A stretch of DNA of 64,000 nucleotides from Paramecium pentaurelia (Eukaryota; Ciliophora; Oligohymenophorea; Peniculida; Parameciidae): contig CAJJDO010000090.1 of assembly GCA_905183005.1 (NCBI GenBank), forward strand, positions 1-64,000. Reading direction: 5' to 3'. How positions within the stretch are numbered: the first letter of the stretch is position 1; each line of letters opens with the position of its first letter. Below are positions 39,766-51,500 of this stretch, one piece after another. The position numbers were made by a program, and so were the translations under genes. The notes below the pieces were generated by a model. The model had not been told where the DNA came from. It ran no database searches and saw only the letters and a program-made list of their open reading frames with translations.

Positions 39766-40992
39766 ATGATGTTTATATATAAAATATTGATTTATTTATT
39801 AGTTTCAAAATCAGATGGATGCAAAATATCTGGGATTTTATACACACGTAAATCTTTTCCTGCAAATAATGTGATTGTTTCATTCAAATAAAGTCAAACT
39901 ATTAGTAATAAATAAGGAGAATTTGAATTAGAAATAGAATCAAATTAAGTACAAGGAGAGCTAAGTTTTAATATTGCAAATTAATTCACAATGTAAATGG
40001 AAATAAACAGATTAAATTGCCCAATCAATTTGGGAAGAATATTATTGGATAATAAAGAAAGTGTGTAAACAAGTATTACAGGTTGTGTAATAAAAAGGGA
40101 TAATTTATAATCAGTTTCTGATACAATTGTAAGCATTATTTATGATTAACCTACTCTTTTGGATATATAAGAAATTAAAACAGGAAAGGATGGTTGTTTT
40201 TTGGCTTAAAATAAATTAATGAAATTGTTGATATATCAAGCATCAATATCAATCAATTTGTAGGGTTACTTTGAATAATTATTTGTTGTTTAACTATTTG
40301 ATTAATATATTGCAGACCTTGGATAAATTTACATGAATCCCAATTATTATATTGTTAATTTGTAAGTTAATATCAACAGAAATTGCCAATAAAATTAGAC
40401 TAAGGTTTAGAATTCAATTGCAATGTAAATTTCATTTTCATGTGGTTGCGAATACAAGGATTAATTTATGACATAAAAGGACATCAATTTTATTTAATTA
40501 GATAAGGCTTTTAAAGATGGATTTGAGTACACATGTGGTATAATGGTAATGAATCCAAATTGTGGAATATTGTTTTCGGTTATTAAAGTGAAAGAGAAGG
40601 CTAATTTGACAACTGATTTAAATTTCAGTCCTCAAGAGATAAAGCAGAAGGTATTATCAAGTACAAAATTCACTGGTAGAGTTTTAGAAATGCAAAGTTT
40701 ATCATGTACAAATCAATAATCAGATTCAATAGAGGGTGTAAAGATATTATATTATATCGAATTCACATCGAAATAATTAATAAATTCTACATCGAGTGAT
40801 AAAGAAGGCTATTTCAATTTGTATGCTGAGAATCCATTGATTAATGGGTAGTTTAATGGAATATTTATGTTTTAGAAGGATGGGTATTTGTCAAATGAGG
40901 TAGACATCACTTACAACACTATGAATAAAGATTAAGAATATCCTATAGGAACAATACAATTGATAAATATGAGTGGATTAAAGGAATGTTGA
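39766..40992 (+). CDS. secreted protein with carboxypeptidase-regulatory-like repeats (408 aa)
   Basis: Intronless frame of 409 codons ending on TGA at 40990. Two ATGs in tandem (39766, 39769) and a further in-frame ATG at 39757 are possible starts. The first was chosen because a hydrophobic signal peptide follows (MFIYKILIYLLVS, cleavage near SDG). The mature part has recurring modules of the type GxI...V.F...TxxxGEFELEI and TGRVL...DKEGYFNLYA. These resemble the transthyretin-like CarboxypepD_reg fold used as an adhesion or extracellular spacer domain. It has a cluster of cysteines (CGCEYK, YTCGIM, NPNCGI). No catalytic motif or membrane anchor was seen. It could be a surface or alveolar matrix protein. 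Only 25 bp separate its stop from the convergent desaturase gene. Confidence 0.8.
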
Positions 40993-41017
40993 TTTATTTC
41001 TGAATTATTTAAGATGA

Positions 41018-41937
41018 TCATTTAATTTTTTTTGCATCCTTCTCCCAACTTGGAACATATCTGACAGGGAATCTTGATGAGGAATGATTGGTTTAAAATA
41101 TTCTATCACATACACCCCATATTCCGTAATTGCAGGTGACATAAAAATGGTGATTGATATGTCCAAAAGGATCCCATCTTCCATCATGAGCAGCTTGGGC
41201 ATAAATAGCAGTCAAAAAACCAAAAAAGCTAATTGTAGCATTATTTAATATACTGATGCCAAACTGGAGGGATTGGATAGAAAAGACATGGGAAGAAATG
41301 CCCTAAAGGGCCTTATACGATAGCTTCAATTGGGTGGACTGCATCTTATGCAAATGCAGTAGGTTCAATAAATTCATGATGTTATTTGTGAATGTATTTC
41401 CAAAAGAATGGTTGGTGAAGTATGATATGAGTGACATAAAAGTAGAAATCGAATCCAATGGAATATCTTATGATATAGTATGAAAAAGATACACAAAAAG
41501 TCCAATGAGCCATTCTTTTAATCCAAAATCATGTGTTTCATAATAACCATAATATGGTGTTAGTGGTTCGATTTTCCACATGAATATGGTTGCTGACAGT
41601 AAAACCCAAAATAAGGCTTAGACTCCTCTACTTATTTCAAGTTTCATGTTTTTCATTCTGAAAGATGATTTTGGTATTGGGTTAGTGAATTCTAGAGCAG
41701 CTCCTGTAGCCAAATATGAAAAGTAGTAGAAAAGGCTAATTTGAAATATTGTTGATAATACCCTACATAAAGATTGGCCCATAAAAAGTCTTCAAAAGTA
41801 TCAATGATCAACACCCTAGTTTTGGTATTTGGAGGTAATTTGAGACCAGGTAACATAGTAGCGTATTAATGAATATTGAATGCATAGCAGGTAGTCAATA
41901 GTAAGGAAATTATGCAAATTTGAAATACAACTTTCAT
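41018..41937 (-). CDS. fatty acid hydroxylase / sterol desaturase family protein (280 aa)
   Basis: Three introns (41736-41761, 26 nt; 41467-41492, 26 nt; 41229-41253, 25 nt) give exactly 281 codons. Several membrane segments precede the di-iron His motifs typical of the family. These are YVTHIILH, then HKQHHEF, then HHFFG and finally HDGRWDP with HINHHFY. Members are ER membrane di-iron oxidases acting on sterols, sphingolipids or alkyl chains (C-4 methyl oxidase, C-5 desaturase, 25-hydroxylase, alkylglycerol monooxygenase types). The exact substrate cannot be told. The start is uncertain. ATG 41937 gives a hydrophobic, signal-like N-terminus but leaves only 26 bp after the BiP stop. ATG 41856 (MLPGLKLPP) is an alternative. 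Confidence 0.88.
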
Positions 41938-41963
41938 TAAAATAAAATATTGCACAAATTAAA

Positions 41964-43996
41964 TCATAAATCAGTTTTTGTATCATCAGCATCAGCATCA
42001 TCTTCATTCTCTTTATTTTCATCTTTCTTCTTTTAGGCTTCTTGAATAATTGGATCACAAACTCTACATTGTTAGAACAAATCAATTACTTTTATAAATC
42101 TTTCAATTCTCCTTCGAAATCTTCTTTATCATAATTTGCTTCATCTTTTTTAATCCATTCTTCACTCTTTTGAACAGCATCTTTCAAGGTTTGTTTTTAT
42201 TCTTCTGTTAAGTGTTTGGCTAATTTTTTCTAAAATGATAATAAATAAGAAATACCTCATCTTCAATTTAGTTTTTGATGGAATAAATGTAAGAATCCAA
42301 ACTATTCTTGGCATCAATCTTCTCTTTAGCAATTTTATCTTCTTCAGCAAATTATTCAGCTTCTTTGATCATTCTATCTATTTCCTCTTTGGTTAATTTG
42401 TTATCCGCAGTGATTTAAATCTGATTCTTTTTTCCTGTTGATTATTCAGAGGCAGATACAGATAAAATACCATCTTCATCAATTTCGAAAGTAACTTCAA
42501 TTTAAGGTTATCCTTTTGGCATTTTTGGAATATCAGTTAAATCAAATTAACCCAACTTATGATTGTCTTTAACCAAAGGTCTTTCTCCTTCGAAAACAGT
42601 AATTGTTACTGTTGTTTGATTGTCAACATAAGTTGTGAATACTTAAGACTTTTTGGTTGGAATGAAGGATCCCTTTGGAATGATCTTATTCATGACTCCT
42701 CCAACAGTTTCAATACCCAAACTCAAAGGTGTAGCATCAATAACAACCAAACCATCAGTTGCATCAGATTTCTCTCCACAAATTAAACCTCCTTAAATGG
42801 CTGCACCATAACAAATGGCTTCATCTGGATTGATACCTGTATTAGGATCTTTGCCTTCAAAAAACTCTTTCACTAGTTATCTCACCTTTGGTATACGAGA
42901 TGAACCACCAACAAGAACGATTTCATCGATTTAGCTTTTCTTCAATCCTGAGTCATTCAAAGCTGTCTACATTGGTTCAATAGTCTTTCTAAATAAATCA
43001 CTGTTTAATTCTTCGAATTTTGCTCTTGTCAAAACTTCGCTGAAATCCAATCCTTCGACTAAATCTTCAATTTCTACCTTAGCTTCTTAGGCAGCAGAGA
43101 GTCTTCTCTTAGCTTTTTCACATTCTCTCTTTAATTTTTAGATAGCTCTCTTATCTCCTGAGACATCCTTTCCATATTTCTTTTACACTAACTTTATAAA
43201 GTGATCAATCAATCTTTAATCAAAATCTTCACCTCCCAAATGTGTATCTCCTGAAGTGGAAATGACTTCAAAAACTTGATTATCAATAGTTAGAATGGAA
43301 ACATCAAAAGTACCACCTCCCAAATCGAAAACCAAAATATTTGATTCAACCTACTTTGAATCCAAACCATATGCGATAGCTGCAGCAGTTGGTTCATTCA
43401 AAATTCTAACTACATTCAAACCTGCAATATTTCCTGCATCTTTTGTGGCTTATCTTTGAGCATCATTAAAATATGCTGGAACGGTCACAACTGCATTGAT
43501 AACATTTTGGCCCAAGTAACCCTCAGCAATTTCCTTCATTTTAGACAACACCATTGCACTCACTTCCTCAGGAGCAAATACTTTTGATTATGTACCCTTC
43601 TCTACTTATATATAAGGCTTTCCATCCCTATCAATAATTTCAAATGGCAAAAACTTCTTATCATATTGAATTGTAGAATCAGAGAATCTTGGATATTCAT
43701 TTTGATATATACTTTCTTCCTATCAATCTTTTGACATCATAAAGTGTTCTGCTAGGATTGGTGGCGGCTTAGTTTTTGGCAGCCTCACCAATTAATCTTT
43801 CTTAATCTGTGAAAGAGACAACTGAAGGTGTGATTCTATTTCCTAATTCATTTGGAATGATCTCAACATGTCCTTATCTAAACACTCCAACACATGAGTA
43901 AGTTGTACCCAAGTCAATACCAATAACTGGGCATTGGACTGAGCTTTCGCATATTGTTACAGAAACAAGGAGCAAGGCAAGTAACAATTTTTTCAT
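41964..43996 (-). CDS. BiP/Grp78, ER-lumenal Hsp70 chaperone (651 aa)
   Basis: Three introns (43688-43712, 42230-42255, 42064-42089) leave exactly 652 codons. An N-terminal signal peptide (MKKLLLALLLVSVTICES) is followed by the Hsp70 ATPase domain with IGIDLGTTYSCVGV, DAQRQATKDAG, ILNEPTAAAIAYG and DLGGGTFDVSIL. The substrate-binding domain (TPLSLGIETVGGVM) and helical lid come next. The protein ends in an acidic tail and KTDL, a variant of the KDEL retrieval signal, so it should reside in the ER lumen. It folds incoming secretory proteins using ATP and J-domain partners. Gln is encoded by TAA/TAG inside invariant motifs, which independently confirms the genetic code. It is transcribed toward the desaturase gene; a heat-shock-element-like site lies just upstream. 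Confidence 0.97.
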
Positions 43997-44404
43997 TATA
44001 TATTATTTCCAAATGATGTGTATAATCAATTTATATACAAAGAAAATTCTTCTAGAAATTCTTTAACGTGTAATTAATTAATTTTGTATATTTATTCTTC
44101 CAAATTCATCAATAATATATTCTTCCTCTCAATGTATTCCTATTGTAATTGTGTCATCCACTTATTCATTCATCATATACTTCATAATGTTCTCAATATT
44201 CCTTAATTATTTCAAAGATCTATAAAAATATTTTCAATATCAAGAATTGAAAAATCTAAAAAGATGGATATTCAAAGATTTCTTTTTCAACATCTCGTTT
44301 AAAAAAGATAAGAATAGTATAATAATTTTATCAATAGATGATTTACGAAAGTATAAGAGTTTTAATTTCTGAAGAGAATAAATTATTAATAATTAAATAC
44401 ATTT
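43997..44404. other. intergenic region: BiP promoter and 3' flank of the membrane-protein gene
   Basis: About 400 bp of AT-rich DNA between two genes transcribed in the same (minus) direction. Apart from the heat-shock-element-like site nothing specific is seen. Confidence 0.5.
44041..44062 (-). promoter_or_regulatory. candidate heat-shock element upstream of BiP
   Basis: About 45-66 bp before the BiP start codon the sequence has GAA-AA-TTC followed by TTC-TA-GAA and a further partial TTC, the inverted nGAAn arrangement bound by HSF. BiP genes are commonly heat- and unfolded-protein-inducible, so the position is sensible. In AT-rich DNA such words also arise by chance. Confidence 0.4.
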
Positions 44405-46214
44405 TCATAGATCAACATTGAAGTATAAACTTATGATGATTGTTCCCAAGATACCTAAAAAACTTGCTATTAGTTAAAAAGCTAAACTATAGGTCATAGC
44501 TATTCCCAAAACAGTAAAGGGTCTATTCTCCTCCTCATAACATAAATCTGAATAGGCTTAATCAATTGCATTCAAAACATATTAAGAATACAAGAAAAAC
44601 CAGTTTTTATTTTAATCTCCCAGTTGTATTCTATCTAAGATAGCTTTAAGAGTTTTAAACATAAAATCTTAGGGTTGCACATGAAATTCTTTCTTTATGA
44701 ATGATTATGTTGAAAGTTGTTGATAAGTAAACATGTTCTTCTTTAACATGGTTTAATGAATTTTAAAATGTTTATTGATACGGGCACCCTACAAGACAAC
44801 AAGAATAGATAAGAACATAATAGTAAGTACATCAAAGCTAATCAATATGAACAATGAAATTTTACTGGCGTCACTTAAGGAGTAACAACTTATCACATCG
44901 AACATATTTAGAAGAGCAAATAGAACTAAAACCAAAATGATTTCTAAGCAAAATGAAATGATTGCATTTTCTCTTTAATAGTACTATAAACCATAATCTA
45001 GGATCACCTTTCTTAAATTCTACCATGAAAATAAGGATTGCACACATAAGAAATTTAATGTAGGGAATATTTTGGTCTCATCATATTCTTCAACTTGTTA
45101 AGCAGAAATTAAATGTGAGAGTTAATTCAAGCAAAACACCTTCCTTTGTAAATCTCGGAAAGTTATCAAAATGATTGTAATTACGATAAAGTATCCAATG
45201 GTGTTTAGAACAGTGATTGCAACAAACATTGCAATCTATATTGAAGCTGCTTTTTAAAAAAATGAATATGTCACTGTGATGCATAATCTAATGATAGTCA
45301 AAGCACAAGCAACTATAATGTAAATATATAAGGGGGACTATTCATTGTAATATTGGATAATTTCAATTGCCATTTTGATACCGTTTCCAGCATACTTCCC
45401 TTCCACTTTCAAGTTTTCAAAGTTATGAGAAATCTTTTCCCTTCTTTTTTCATTTGGTTAAACTATAAAGAAGAAAATGAATAAACCAGGTTCAATATGC
45501 AACCTTCTTATAGATTGCTCCAACTCAAATTAAATTAATTCTGGACTTTATTAGCCCCATCGAAATGGATTAATTTGATTTTCAAATTTATTCAGTATAA
45601 GTTCGATTGGAAATTTTTCTAACAATTCTATCTTCTAAGGATGGTAAAAGGCCAACATTAAGTTTTAAAGAACTAATTCTGAAAAAATTTGGATTACATA
45701 ATAAAGGAGCACTATTGAAAATAAAATAATAATTAATACATTGGAGCTAAAATTAATTCATGGGATGATAAATAAAACCTATTGCTAAAGTCAAGTCTAA
45801 AAAATATCGAAGATAAGTAAATAGACATACCCAGTTAAATCCCAATAGTTGAAAGTTTTAAAGTAATTGCTTATGAGTCCAAATAAAAATTGGAATAACC
45901 AAAGGTCCAATTAATGTGTATATTAAAGTGAATAGAGTATATTTTATAAAGGAATTTACATGAAAATGGACCTCATGTGGTTTGCTTTTATATTTAGGAT
46001 TATTTGGATCGAATTAGGAAATGTCCAATTAATCTTCCTTAAATATATCATTTGTCAATGAAGTCTTAAGAATGACTGGATCATTTTGGATTTTAGAACT
46101 TGATTGAATCATCTTGTTTTGTATATCTTAAATTATGGAACTATGGGTATACAAAGAAGGAGCGATGCTAATTTACTCATTAAAGAGTTCTTCTGGTATT
46201 TAGTCATCCAACAT
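44405..46214 (-). CDS. multipass membrane protein, family not recognised (593 aa)
   Basis: One 28-nt intron (45712-45739) leaves exactly 594 codons. A polar, Gln/Ser-rich N-terminus (~110 residues) is followed by two hydrophobic segments (YTLFTLIYTLIGPLVIPIFI and a second around FLDLTLAIGFIY). Next comes a hydrophilic domain of about 130 residues containing YHPQKIELLEKFPIELILNK and a PGLFIFFFI strand. At least four more segments follow (IYIIVACALTIIRL, FVAITVLNTIGYF, FCLEIILVLVLFAL, FILISFDVLTIMF), a 90-residue loop, and a final long hydrophobic pair near the C-terminus ending VDL. Seven or so membrane spans suggest a channel, receptor or transporter, but no signature was recognised. A second candidate intron near the first TM pair was rejected because reading through keeps the frame. 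Confidence 0.75.
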
Positions 46215-46239
46215 TTTATATTAATATATTTATAATCAT

Positions 46240-47990
46240 TTAGTAATGTAAAGGATGAAATTTAATCCTAATGCTCTGATGAATTCTAATGAACTCATGC
46301 AAACTTACCCGTTACTGTATGTGGTTAAGATTTTCTTAATGTCATAAACCATCAAACTGAATACTAAAATCAAATTACCACATCATATTGAATTAATAAA
46401 GAAACTATTGAATAATTATATAGAGAATTCTTTTATCTCAACCTTTGAATTAGTTGTATTCAACAATTTTGAAATAACTAAGTTAAAAATGGGATCTTCT
46501 ACTTTAGAAAAGCTATCCAAAATAAAAACCTGAGAGGCCAATTATTTACTTATAAAGTGATTCTTTATCAATAAAATACACAATAGTGCTTTAAACTTTG
46601 TTACTTATAATACTATCCTAATCAGAATGTGGAAATTAGAGAAATCTATTGTCAATCGATATACAATTTTTTTGGGATTAATTCAAATTAAAAGAGAATT
46701 TTCATCACCCTTGTTTTTATAGTGTTGATTAACTCGATGAATGATATAGAATTTCTTTTTTAGGATATTGCAATCCATAATCTTTATCGAATTAGCCCAA
46801 GAATATATAGAAATTGTGCATAAAAAATTAATAGTTGGAAAGATCTTGGATTCCTAGCAAACTTCAATTCTTTCGCTTTTATCAAGTATACTAACTGTGT
46901 CTTAAAAAAAAGGTTTTTCTTTTCAAATCTTTGCTAGTTAGCATCATTAATGCGATAATTGTGTTTAAGTATCGAAATAAAAACAAGGATCTAAATAAAA
47001 AAGGCAGAGCTCTTAAAAGATTCATCATTTAGATTCATCATCATTATAATGTATAATTCTACTAATATATTTCTAGGATGATTTAAATCTTTATTGTAGT
47101 TGTAAAATTATTTTATTAATTGAATTCGTTCATCTCTCCCAACATTTAAATCAACCATGACGTGGCGTTTAAATATTTAATTTTTCACTTACTTCAAAGT
47201 CTATTCTAGCACTTTTGTTATTGATGATGAATACTACTTTACCCAAATATAGAGTTGATGGTCTGTTCCCATTAATGACCTACAACTAAGATTAAAAATT
47301 TTAGATCAGCACAAATTTAAAAGGATAAAAAATGCAGTAAAAGTTCAATTAGTTATGTATTATTCATATCCTACAATTTTAAATAAAATAAAATTATAAT
47401 AAAAATTCTAAAGAATTCAATTTCATTATCCTCCTTGTAATTAGCTTTGTGGATGAATGTAAAAATAAAGTTTGAACTGATAACCAATTAAAATAATTAT
47501 ATCAAACTTTACTCAAATACCCATATATTCTAAAATTAATCATAAAACTTAGCTAAATTTTTACAATAATAATTCTATAAACTAAATCGGAGGGCCAAAT
47601 ACCAAACAACGAATATATTAATAAAATTTGAACCTAAAAAGAACTTCATAGGTTTTGTCTATTAAAGCATCTAATCCGTTTTATCATGTATTAAATTTAA
47701 TAATTATCTCAATCTCTCATCCTGAATTAACTTAAGTCTCTTAAAAGCATGCAGATTATCAAAATTTTCTAATGCATAAAGTTGCTCTATCCAACCAATA
47801 TTATGTAGTACCTAAATTTGTTACTGTTTCTGATTAACATCATATCATATTGACTAATTTAGATGATTGATATAGTAGAAAAACTTCATATTATTAAACA
47901 AACTATATCTTGAAAAATAGAAATCCAAGATCTTTATGAATATTTAATTCTAACTTCTAATTCGTCCTTTTCATAAATTTCATTCGATTT
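46240..47990 (-). pseudogene. decayed large gene, possibly an IP3/ryanodine-receptor-like helical-repeat protein
   Basis: The minus strand has strong coding texture that hops between frames. Near 47620-47860 it reads VLHNIGWIEQLYALENFDNL and KRLKLIQDERLRQLLNLIHD. Near 47080-47150 it reads NVGRDERIQLIKQFYNYNKD. Near 46790-46900 it reads KKNLFFKDTVSILDKSERIE. Near 46400-46590 it reads FKALLCILLIKNHFISKQLA and KVEIKEFSIQLFNSFF. In-frame TGAs and at least three frame changes separate these blocks, with no clean short introns to explain them. Alpha-helical repeats of this style occur in the RIH regions of IP3 and ryanodine receptors, a family expanded in Paramecium, but the match is impressionistic. 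The 5' and 3' ends are undefined. Confidence 0.4.
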
Positions 47991-48205
47991 TTGTACTTTA
48001 AACATTATAAAATTATATACAATGAATATAAAAATTATTTATATTTATTTACGAATTATTATTCTATTGTTTTAAATTAATTCAATAGAATTATTTATAA
48101 ATTAACTTCTATAAATAGTGATTAGTGATTTTTTCTGACAAGGAAAATTTGCAAATTTAAATTTTGATTCCTTCTTAATGATTGTATTATTAACTTAAGA
48201 AATAA

Positions 48206-48745
48206 ATGGGTCTTTCATTCTCTAAATTGTTCGAACAATGGTTCGGAAAGAAGGAAATGAGAATTCTAATGCTGGGTTTGGATGCAGCAGGTAAAACAAC
48301 AATATTGTACAAATTGAAATTGGGAGAAGTTGTGAGCTCAGTCCCAACAATTGGTTTCAATGTGGAGACTGTGGAATACAAGAATATCAAATTCACAGTG
48401 TGGGATGTTGGAGGTTAAGATAAAATCAGACTCTTATGGAGACATTACTATCAAAACACATAAGGTCTGATTTTCGTTGTTGATTCATCCGATAAAGAGA
48501 GAGTAGATGTTGCAAGAGAAGAATTGATGAGAATGTTGGGTGAAGATGAACTCAGAGATGCTGTCTTGTTGGTCTTTGCCAATAAACAAGATATGGGTGT
48601 TATGACAGTCCCAGAAATCACTGAGAAATTGGGCTTACACACACTTAGAAGAGAATGGTTCATTCAAGGTACCTGTGCATTGACTGGAGATGGATTATAT
48701 GATGGTTTGGATTGGTTAGCTAAGACTGTTGGAAAAAAGAAGTGA
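48206..48745 (+). CDS. ADP-ribosylation factor (ARF1-type small GTPase, 179 aa)
   Basis: Intronless, 180 codons, the usual ARF length. Gly2 (MGLSFSKLF) is the N-myristoylation site and begins the amphipathic helix. The P-loop is GLDAAGKT (24-31), switch 1 has PTIGFNVE, switch 2 starts WDVGGQDK (66-73, with Q71 encoded by TAA), NKQD lies at 126-129 and TCALTGDGLY forms the SA-like loop. ARF in its GTP form recruits coat proteins and lipid enzymes to Golgi membranes. GEF and GAP partners are not in the window. It diverges from the decayed minus-strand gene on its left, and the RING-finger gene follows 98 bp downstream in the same direction. Confidence 0.97.
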
Positions 48746-48843
48746 GTTTAAGAACTTTTATATATTAAATAATTGTTAACATTTAATTAAACTTATTCTA
48801 ATTTGATATTGTAAATTTAAGAAACTATTAATTATAATTTGTA

Positions 48844-49749
48844 ATGAATCAACCATTAGTTCCTGAATAAGGACAACATGTAGGAACAACTTTGCATTTC
48901 CAGCGACACATCTTGTATTGGAAAAGATGGACATTCCTCTAATTCTTTTTTTTGATCCTCTCGACCTTACTTGGAGTTTGTTATATCTCAGAGAACAATT
49001 ATCAAATCAAAGAAGATTATGTGCCCATTATTGTGGCTGCACAAAACCTTATTTAAATAATAGTGTATTTACGATGGAGATGGGCTATGAAAAACAAAGT
49101 ATTTTTATATTTCAACCTATAGAATAACTTAAATAAGTGTGCTGAATATTTAAACTAATAACAGATTGTAAATTATGAATGGCGTGATGAAGTTGATATG
49201 CATTATTGTAAAATTATTTCCCCTAAATAGAGATTACAGGTATACAATATACTAGATTGATTTCCAAATACAATTCAAATTAGGGTACTTTTTTCGAATT
49301 CATGTAAATAATTTATACTATTTTAGATGTATTCAAACTATTTCTTTTTCATCCCCATGTTTTTTTGGTTGGCAGCCATTGTATTAACAATATTTTACTT
49401 CGATAATAACCACATTTATTAATGGCAATATTTGACATTGATCGCTATAACATCCTTCATCACAGGCTTTGATCTCATTGCATTAATCACCTTTCCATTT
49501 TACTAAATTCCAAAATCCATTCTAACTTATTGCAGAAGAAAAAAACACATTAAGCCATATAATCCAAGTTCCTTCGATCAATCAAGTTCCCAATGTGCTA
49601 TTTGCCTCAATGAGTATTAAAAAGGTGAAATTGTATACATCCTACCTTGTAATTCTAAACATTTCTTCCATCAGTATTGCATCCAAAACTGGATCCAATA
49701 CTAATCAATTTGCCCTTTCTGTAGAGCAGAATTTATCTATTTAGAATGA
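48844..49749 (+). CDS. membrane-anchored RING-H2 finger protein (probable E3 ubiquitin ligase)
   Basis: ATG at 48844 (MNQPLVPEQ), TGA at 49747. A first hydrophobic segment lies at about residues 31-50 (LQFFFLILSTLLGVCYI). A cytosolic or lumenal middle follows, then two more segments (FFFIPMFFWLAAIVLTIFYF and YLTLIAITSFITGFDLIALI). A C-terminal RING-H2 ends the protein, with CAIC, LPC, KHFFH, QYC and CPFC as zinc ligands. The 23-nt intron 49304-49326 is clear. Frame arithmetic requires one more removal of length 3n+1 upstream. The best coding fit is an unusually short 16-nt intron at 49240-49255. A 25-nt alternative at about 49174-49198 also works but removes coding-like sequence. RING-H2 proteins bind E2 enzymes and ubiquitinate membrane substrates. 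Confidence 0.8.
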
Positions 49750-49850
49750 TTAATGATGATATCTTTATCATTACTAATTTCAATCAAAATTTATTCTATA
49801 TGTATTCAATAAGTTTAAATGAGTCAGCAAAAATTATATAAAATATTATA

Positions 49851-50676
49851 TCATTTGATTTTTTTATTCTATCGTTATAAAATTGATTTAAACTCTTCAT
49901 TTGTTAGATTTGATTTTGATTTATGACTAGAAGTGCAACTGCCATTACTAGTCATTACTTCAGAAGACAAAACACTGACATTCTAAATTATATGTCTCTA
50001 CTTCAACGGAGTCTTAGAACTTATCTGAGTTGGCATTGTTTTTTTAGGGGGATTTGATTAAACAACTCCTAAGATTTGATCTACAAAATGGGATTTCTAT
50101 TCAGAATTAAGTTTTTCAAAATTAGGTATCATTAAATGCAAAAAGGATGTAAAAATGATGCCATTTATTTCATCAAATTGTTTCTGATTCATATACTTAC
50201 TGTAATGGTATCTGCCTTTTGCTATTGATTTACATTGAGTTTGAAAATTGTAACATTATGCCATCAATTATTTTATATTGATTTTCCTTTATTAAATTCT
50301 CTAATATCAGAATCATTTTACTTTCCTCAAGAAATTATGAATGTGTCCTTCTAAAAATAACACAATCTATTTCAGTTTGTAAAAATTGCAAACGTATTTT
50401 CTACTTAAATACCCTCGATAGCATTTTTAAATGTAGACACTACTTCTGATCATTCTTTTAGTTGGTTAAATTAGTGATTGAGTATTACGAGTAGATTATT
50501 TTGATCTTTATGGCTAAATGCAAAACCCATATTCATTATGATGGTCTATATCATTTAATTTCAATACCAAATGATGAAAAATAGTTTATTCTTCTTATTT
50601 ATTTTACAAATTATCTAGCAAGAAAACCTCTGAATGTTTTTTGAATTATAGTGGCAGCATAATTTAACAATTCCAT
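49851..50676 (-). CDS. IQ-motif (calmodulin-binding) protein (260 aa)
   Basis: Introns of 22 nt (50546-50567) and 21 nt (50301-50321) give exactly 261 codons. Two IQ motifs are visible, IIQKTFRGFLAR (residues 10-21) and YIQKCYRGYLSRKY in the second exon. A further basic helical region rich in Gln and Lys follows, with a Ser/Thr/Lys-rich tail ending KIK. IQ motifs bind calmodulin or EF-hand light chains, often without Ca2+, and calmodulin regulation of cilia and ion channels is prominent in Paramecium. No motor, kinase or channel domain is present, so it is probably a small calmodulin-binding adaptor. It converges on the RING gene, with 101 bp between stops. Confidence 0.85.
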
Positions 50677-51133
50677 TTTTTAAATTTGAATAAATAAAAT
50701 AATTTAAAATATAATCTCATCTGAATAGAACTTAGGGAGTTAGTTATGATTAAGGAATTGGTGAAGTATGTATTTAAGGAAATGTTAAATAAGCCAAATT
50801 TCCAACAACTGGTTATGAATTCCCATATAAATTTAAGATGTTTATATTTTATTATGGTTAAGAAGTCTTTATCCAATTTTTCCTAATTGTCCATCTAAAT
50901 TAAACGAACTATAATTGAATAATTAATATTAAGTACTTGAATGGCTATTAAATTTAAATTGATTATTTAAATAAGTTTTTTTAGCAAAGGTATGGCTCTT
51001 GTTGATTCCAACCACTAGCAAAATTTTCAAATAAATTTGTTACTAAGTTTATTAAGAATTTTAATATTATTTTGGATTTACATCTACGTTTTTTTATTAT
51101 TATGACGGCATATCATCATCAATGTTTAATAAG
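50677..51133. other. intergenic region upstream of the IQ-protein gene
   Basis: 456 bp of AT-rich DNA between a gene end and the next gene start, both on the minus strand. No specific element was recognised. Confidence 0.5.
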
Positions 51134-51500
51134 TCAATTTCTATTTGATTTTAGTAATATATTTTGTTATTGTTAAACTGTTTATGTGATCATAGGTGAA
51201 GAAAATCCTTAAACCTAAAAGGAATTTTCAAATGGATTCATAGTCATTTATACTTTACTAAACGATTCAAATTCTTCAATACTCCACTATCCAAATATTG
51301 TAGATAATCTAGAATAAATTATTTTTTTTACTTCATATATTATGCAATAGGTTGTTTTTAATAAAAGCCATTGATATCTTTGTGGTTCTCAAATTCGATA
51401 TTTAAGTTTATTTTTCTAATTTTAGATTTTGATCAATATTCTACTCTGGATTTTTTTGAAAGTTACTGTTTAAAATAGGATTATTGTCTGAAAGTTGCAT
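51134..51500 (-). CDS. small protein, unknown (104 aa)
   Basis: Introns of 29 nt (51416-51444) and 23 nt (51309-51331) restore one frame of exactly 105 codons from ATG 51500 to TGA. The product begins MQLSDNNPILNSNFQKNPEK and continues with QWSIEEFESFSKVQMTMNPF, then a Gln-rich tail (TVQQQQN). The start is supported by an in-frame TGA seven codons upstream. No signal peptide, membrane segment or known motif. The balanced composition and the intron fit make a real gene likely. Confidence 0.6.

Noticed and set aside
45816..45850. 34-nt GTATG...TTTTTAG candidate intron in the multipass membrane-protein gene
   Set aside because: Splicing it creates an in-frame TGA, while reading through gives a hydrophobic segment and keeps the frame to the real 28-nt intron.
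48190..48663. Minus-strand ATG frames opposite the ARF gene
   Set aside because: Shadows of the highly conserved ARF coding sequence.
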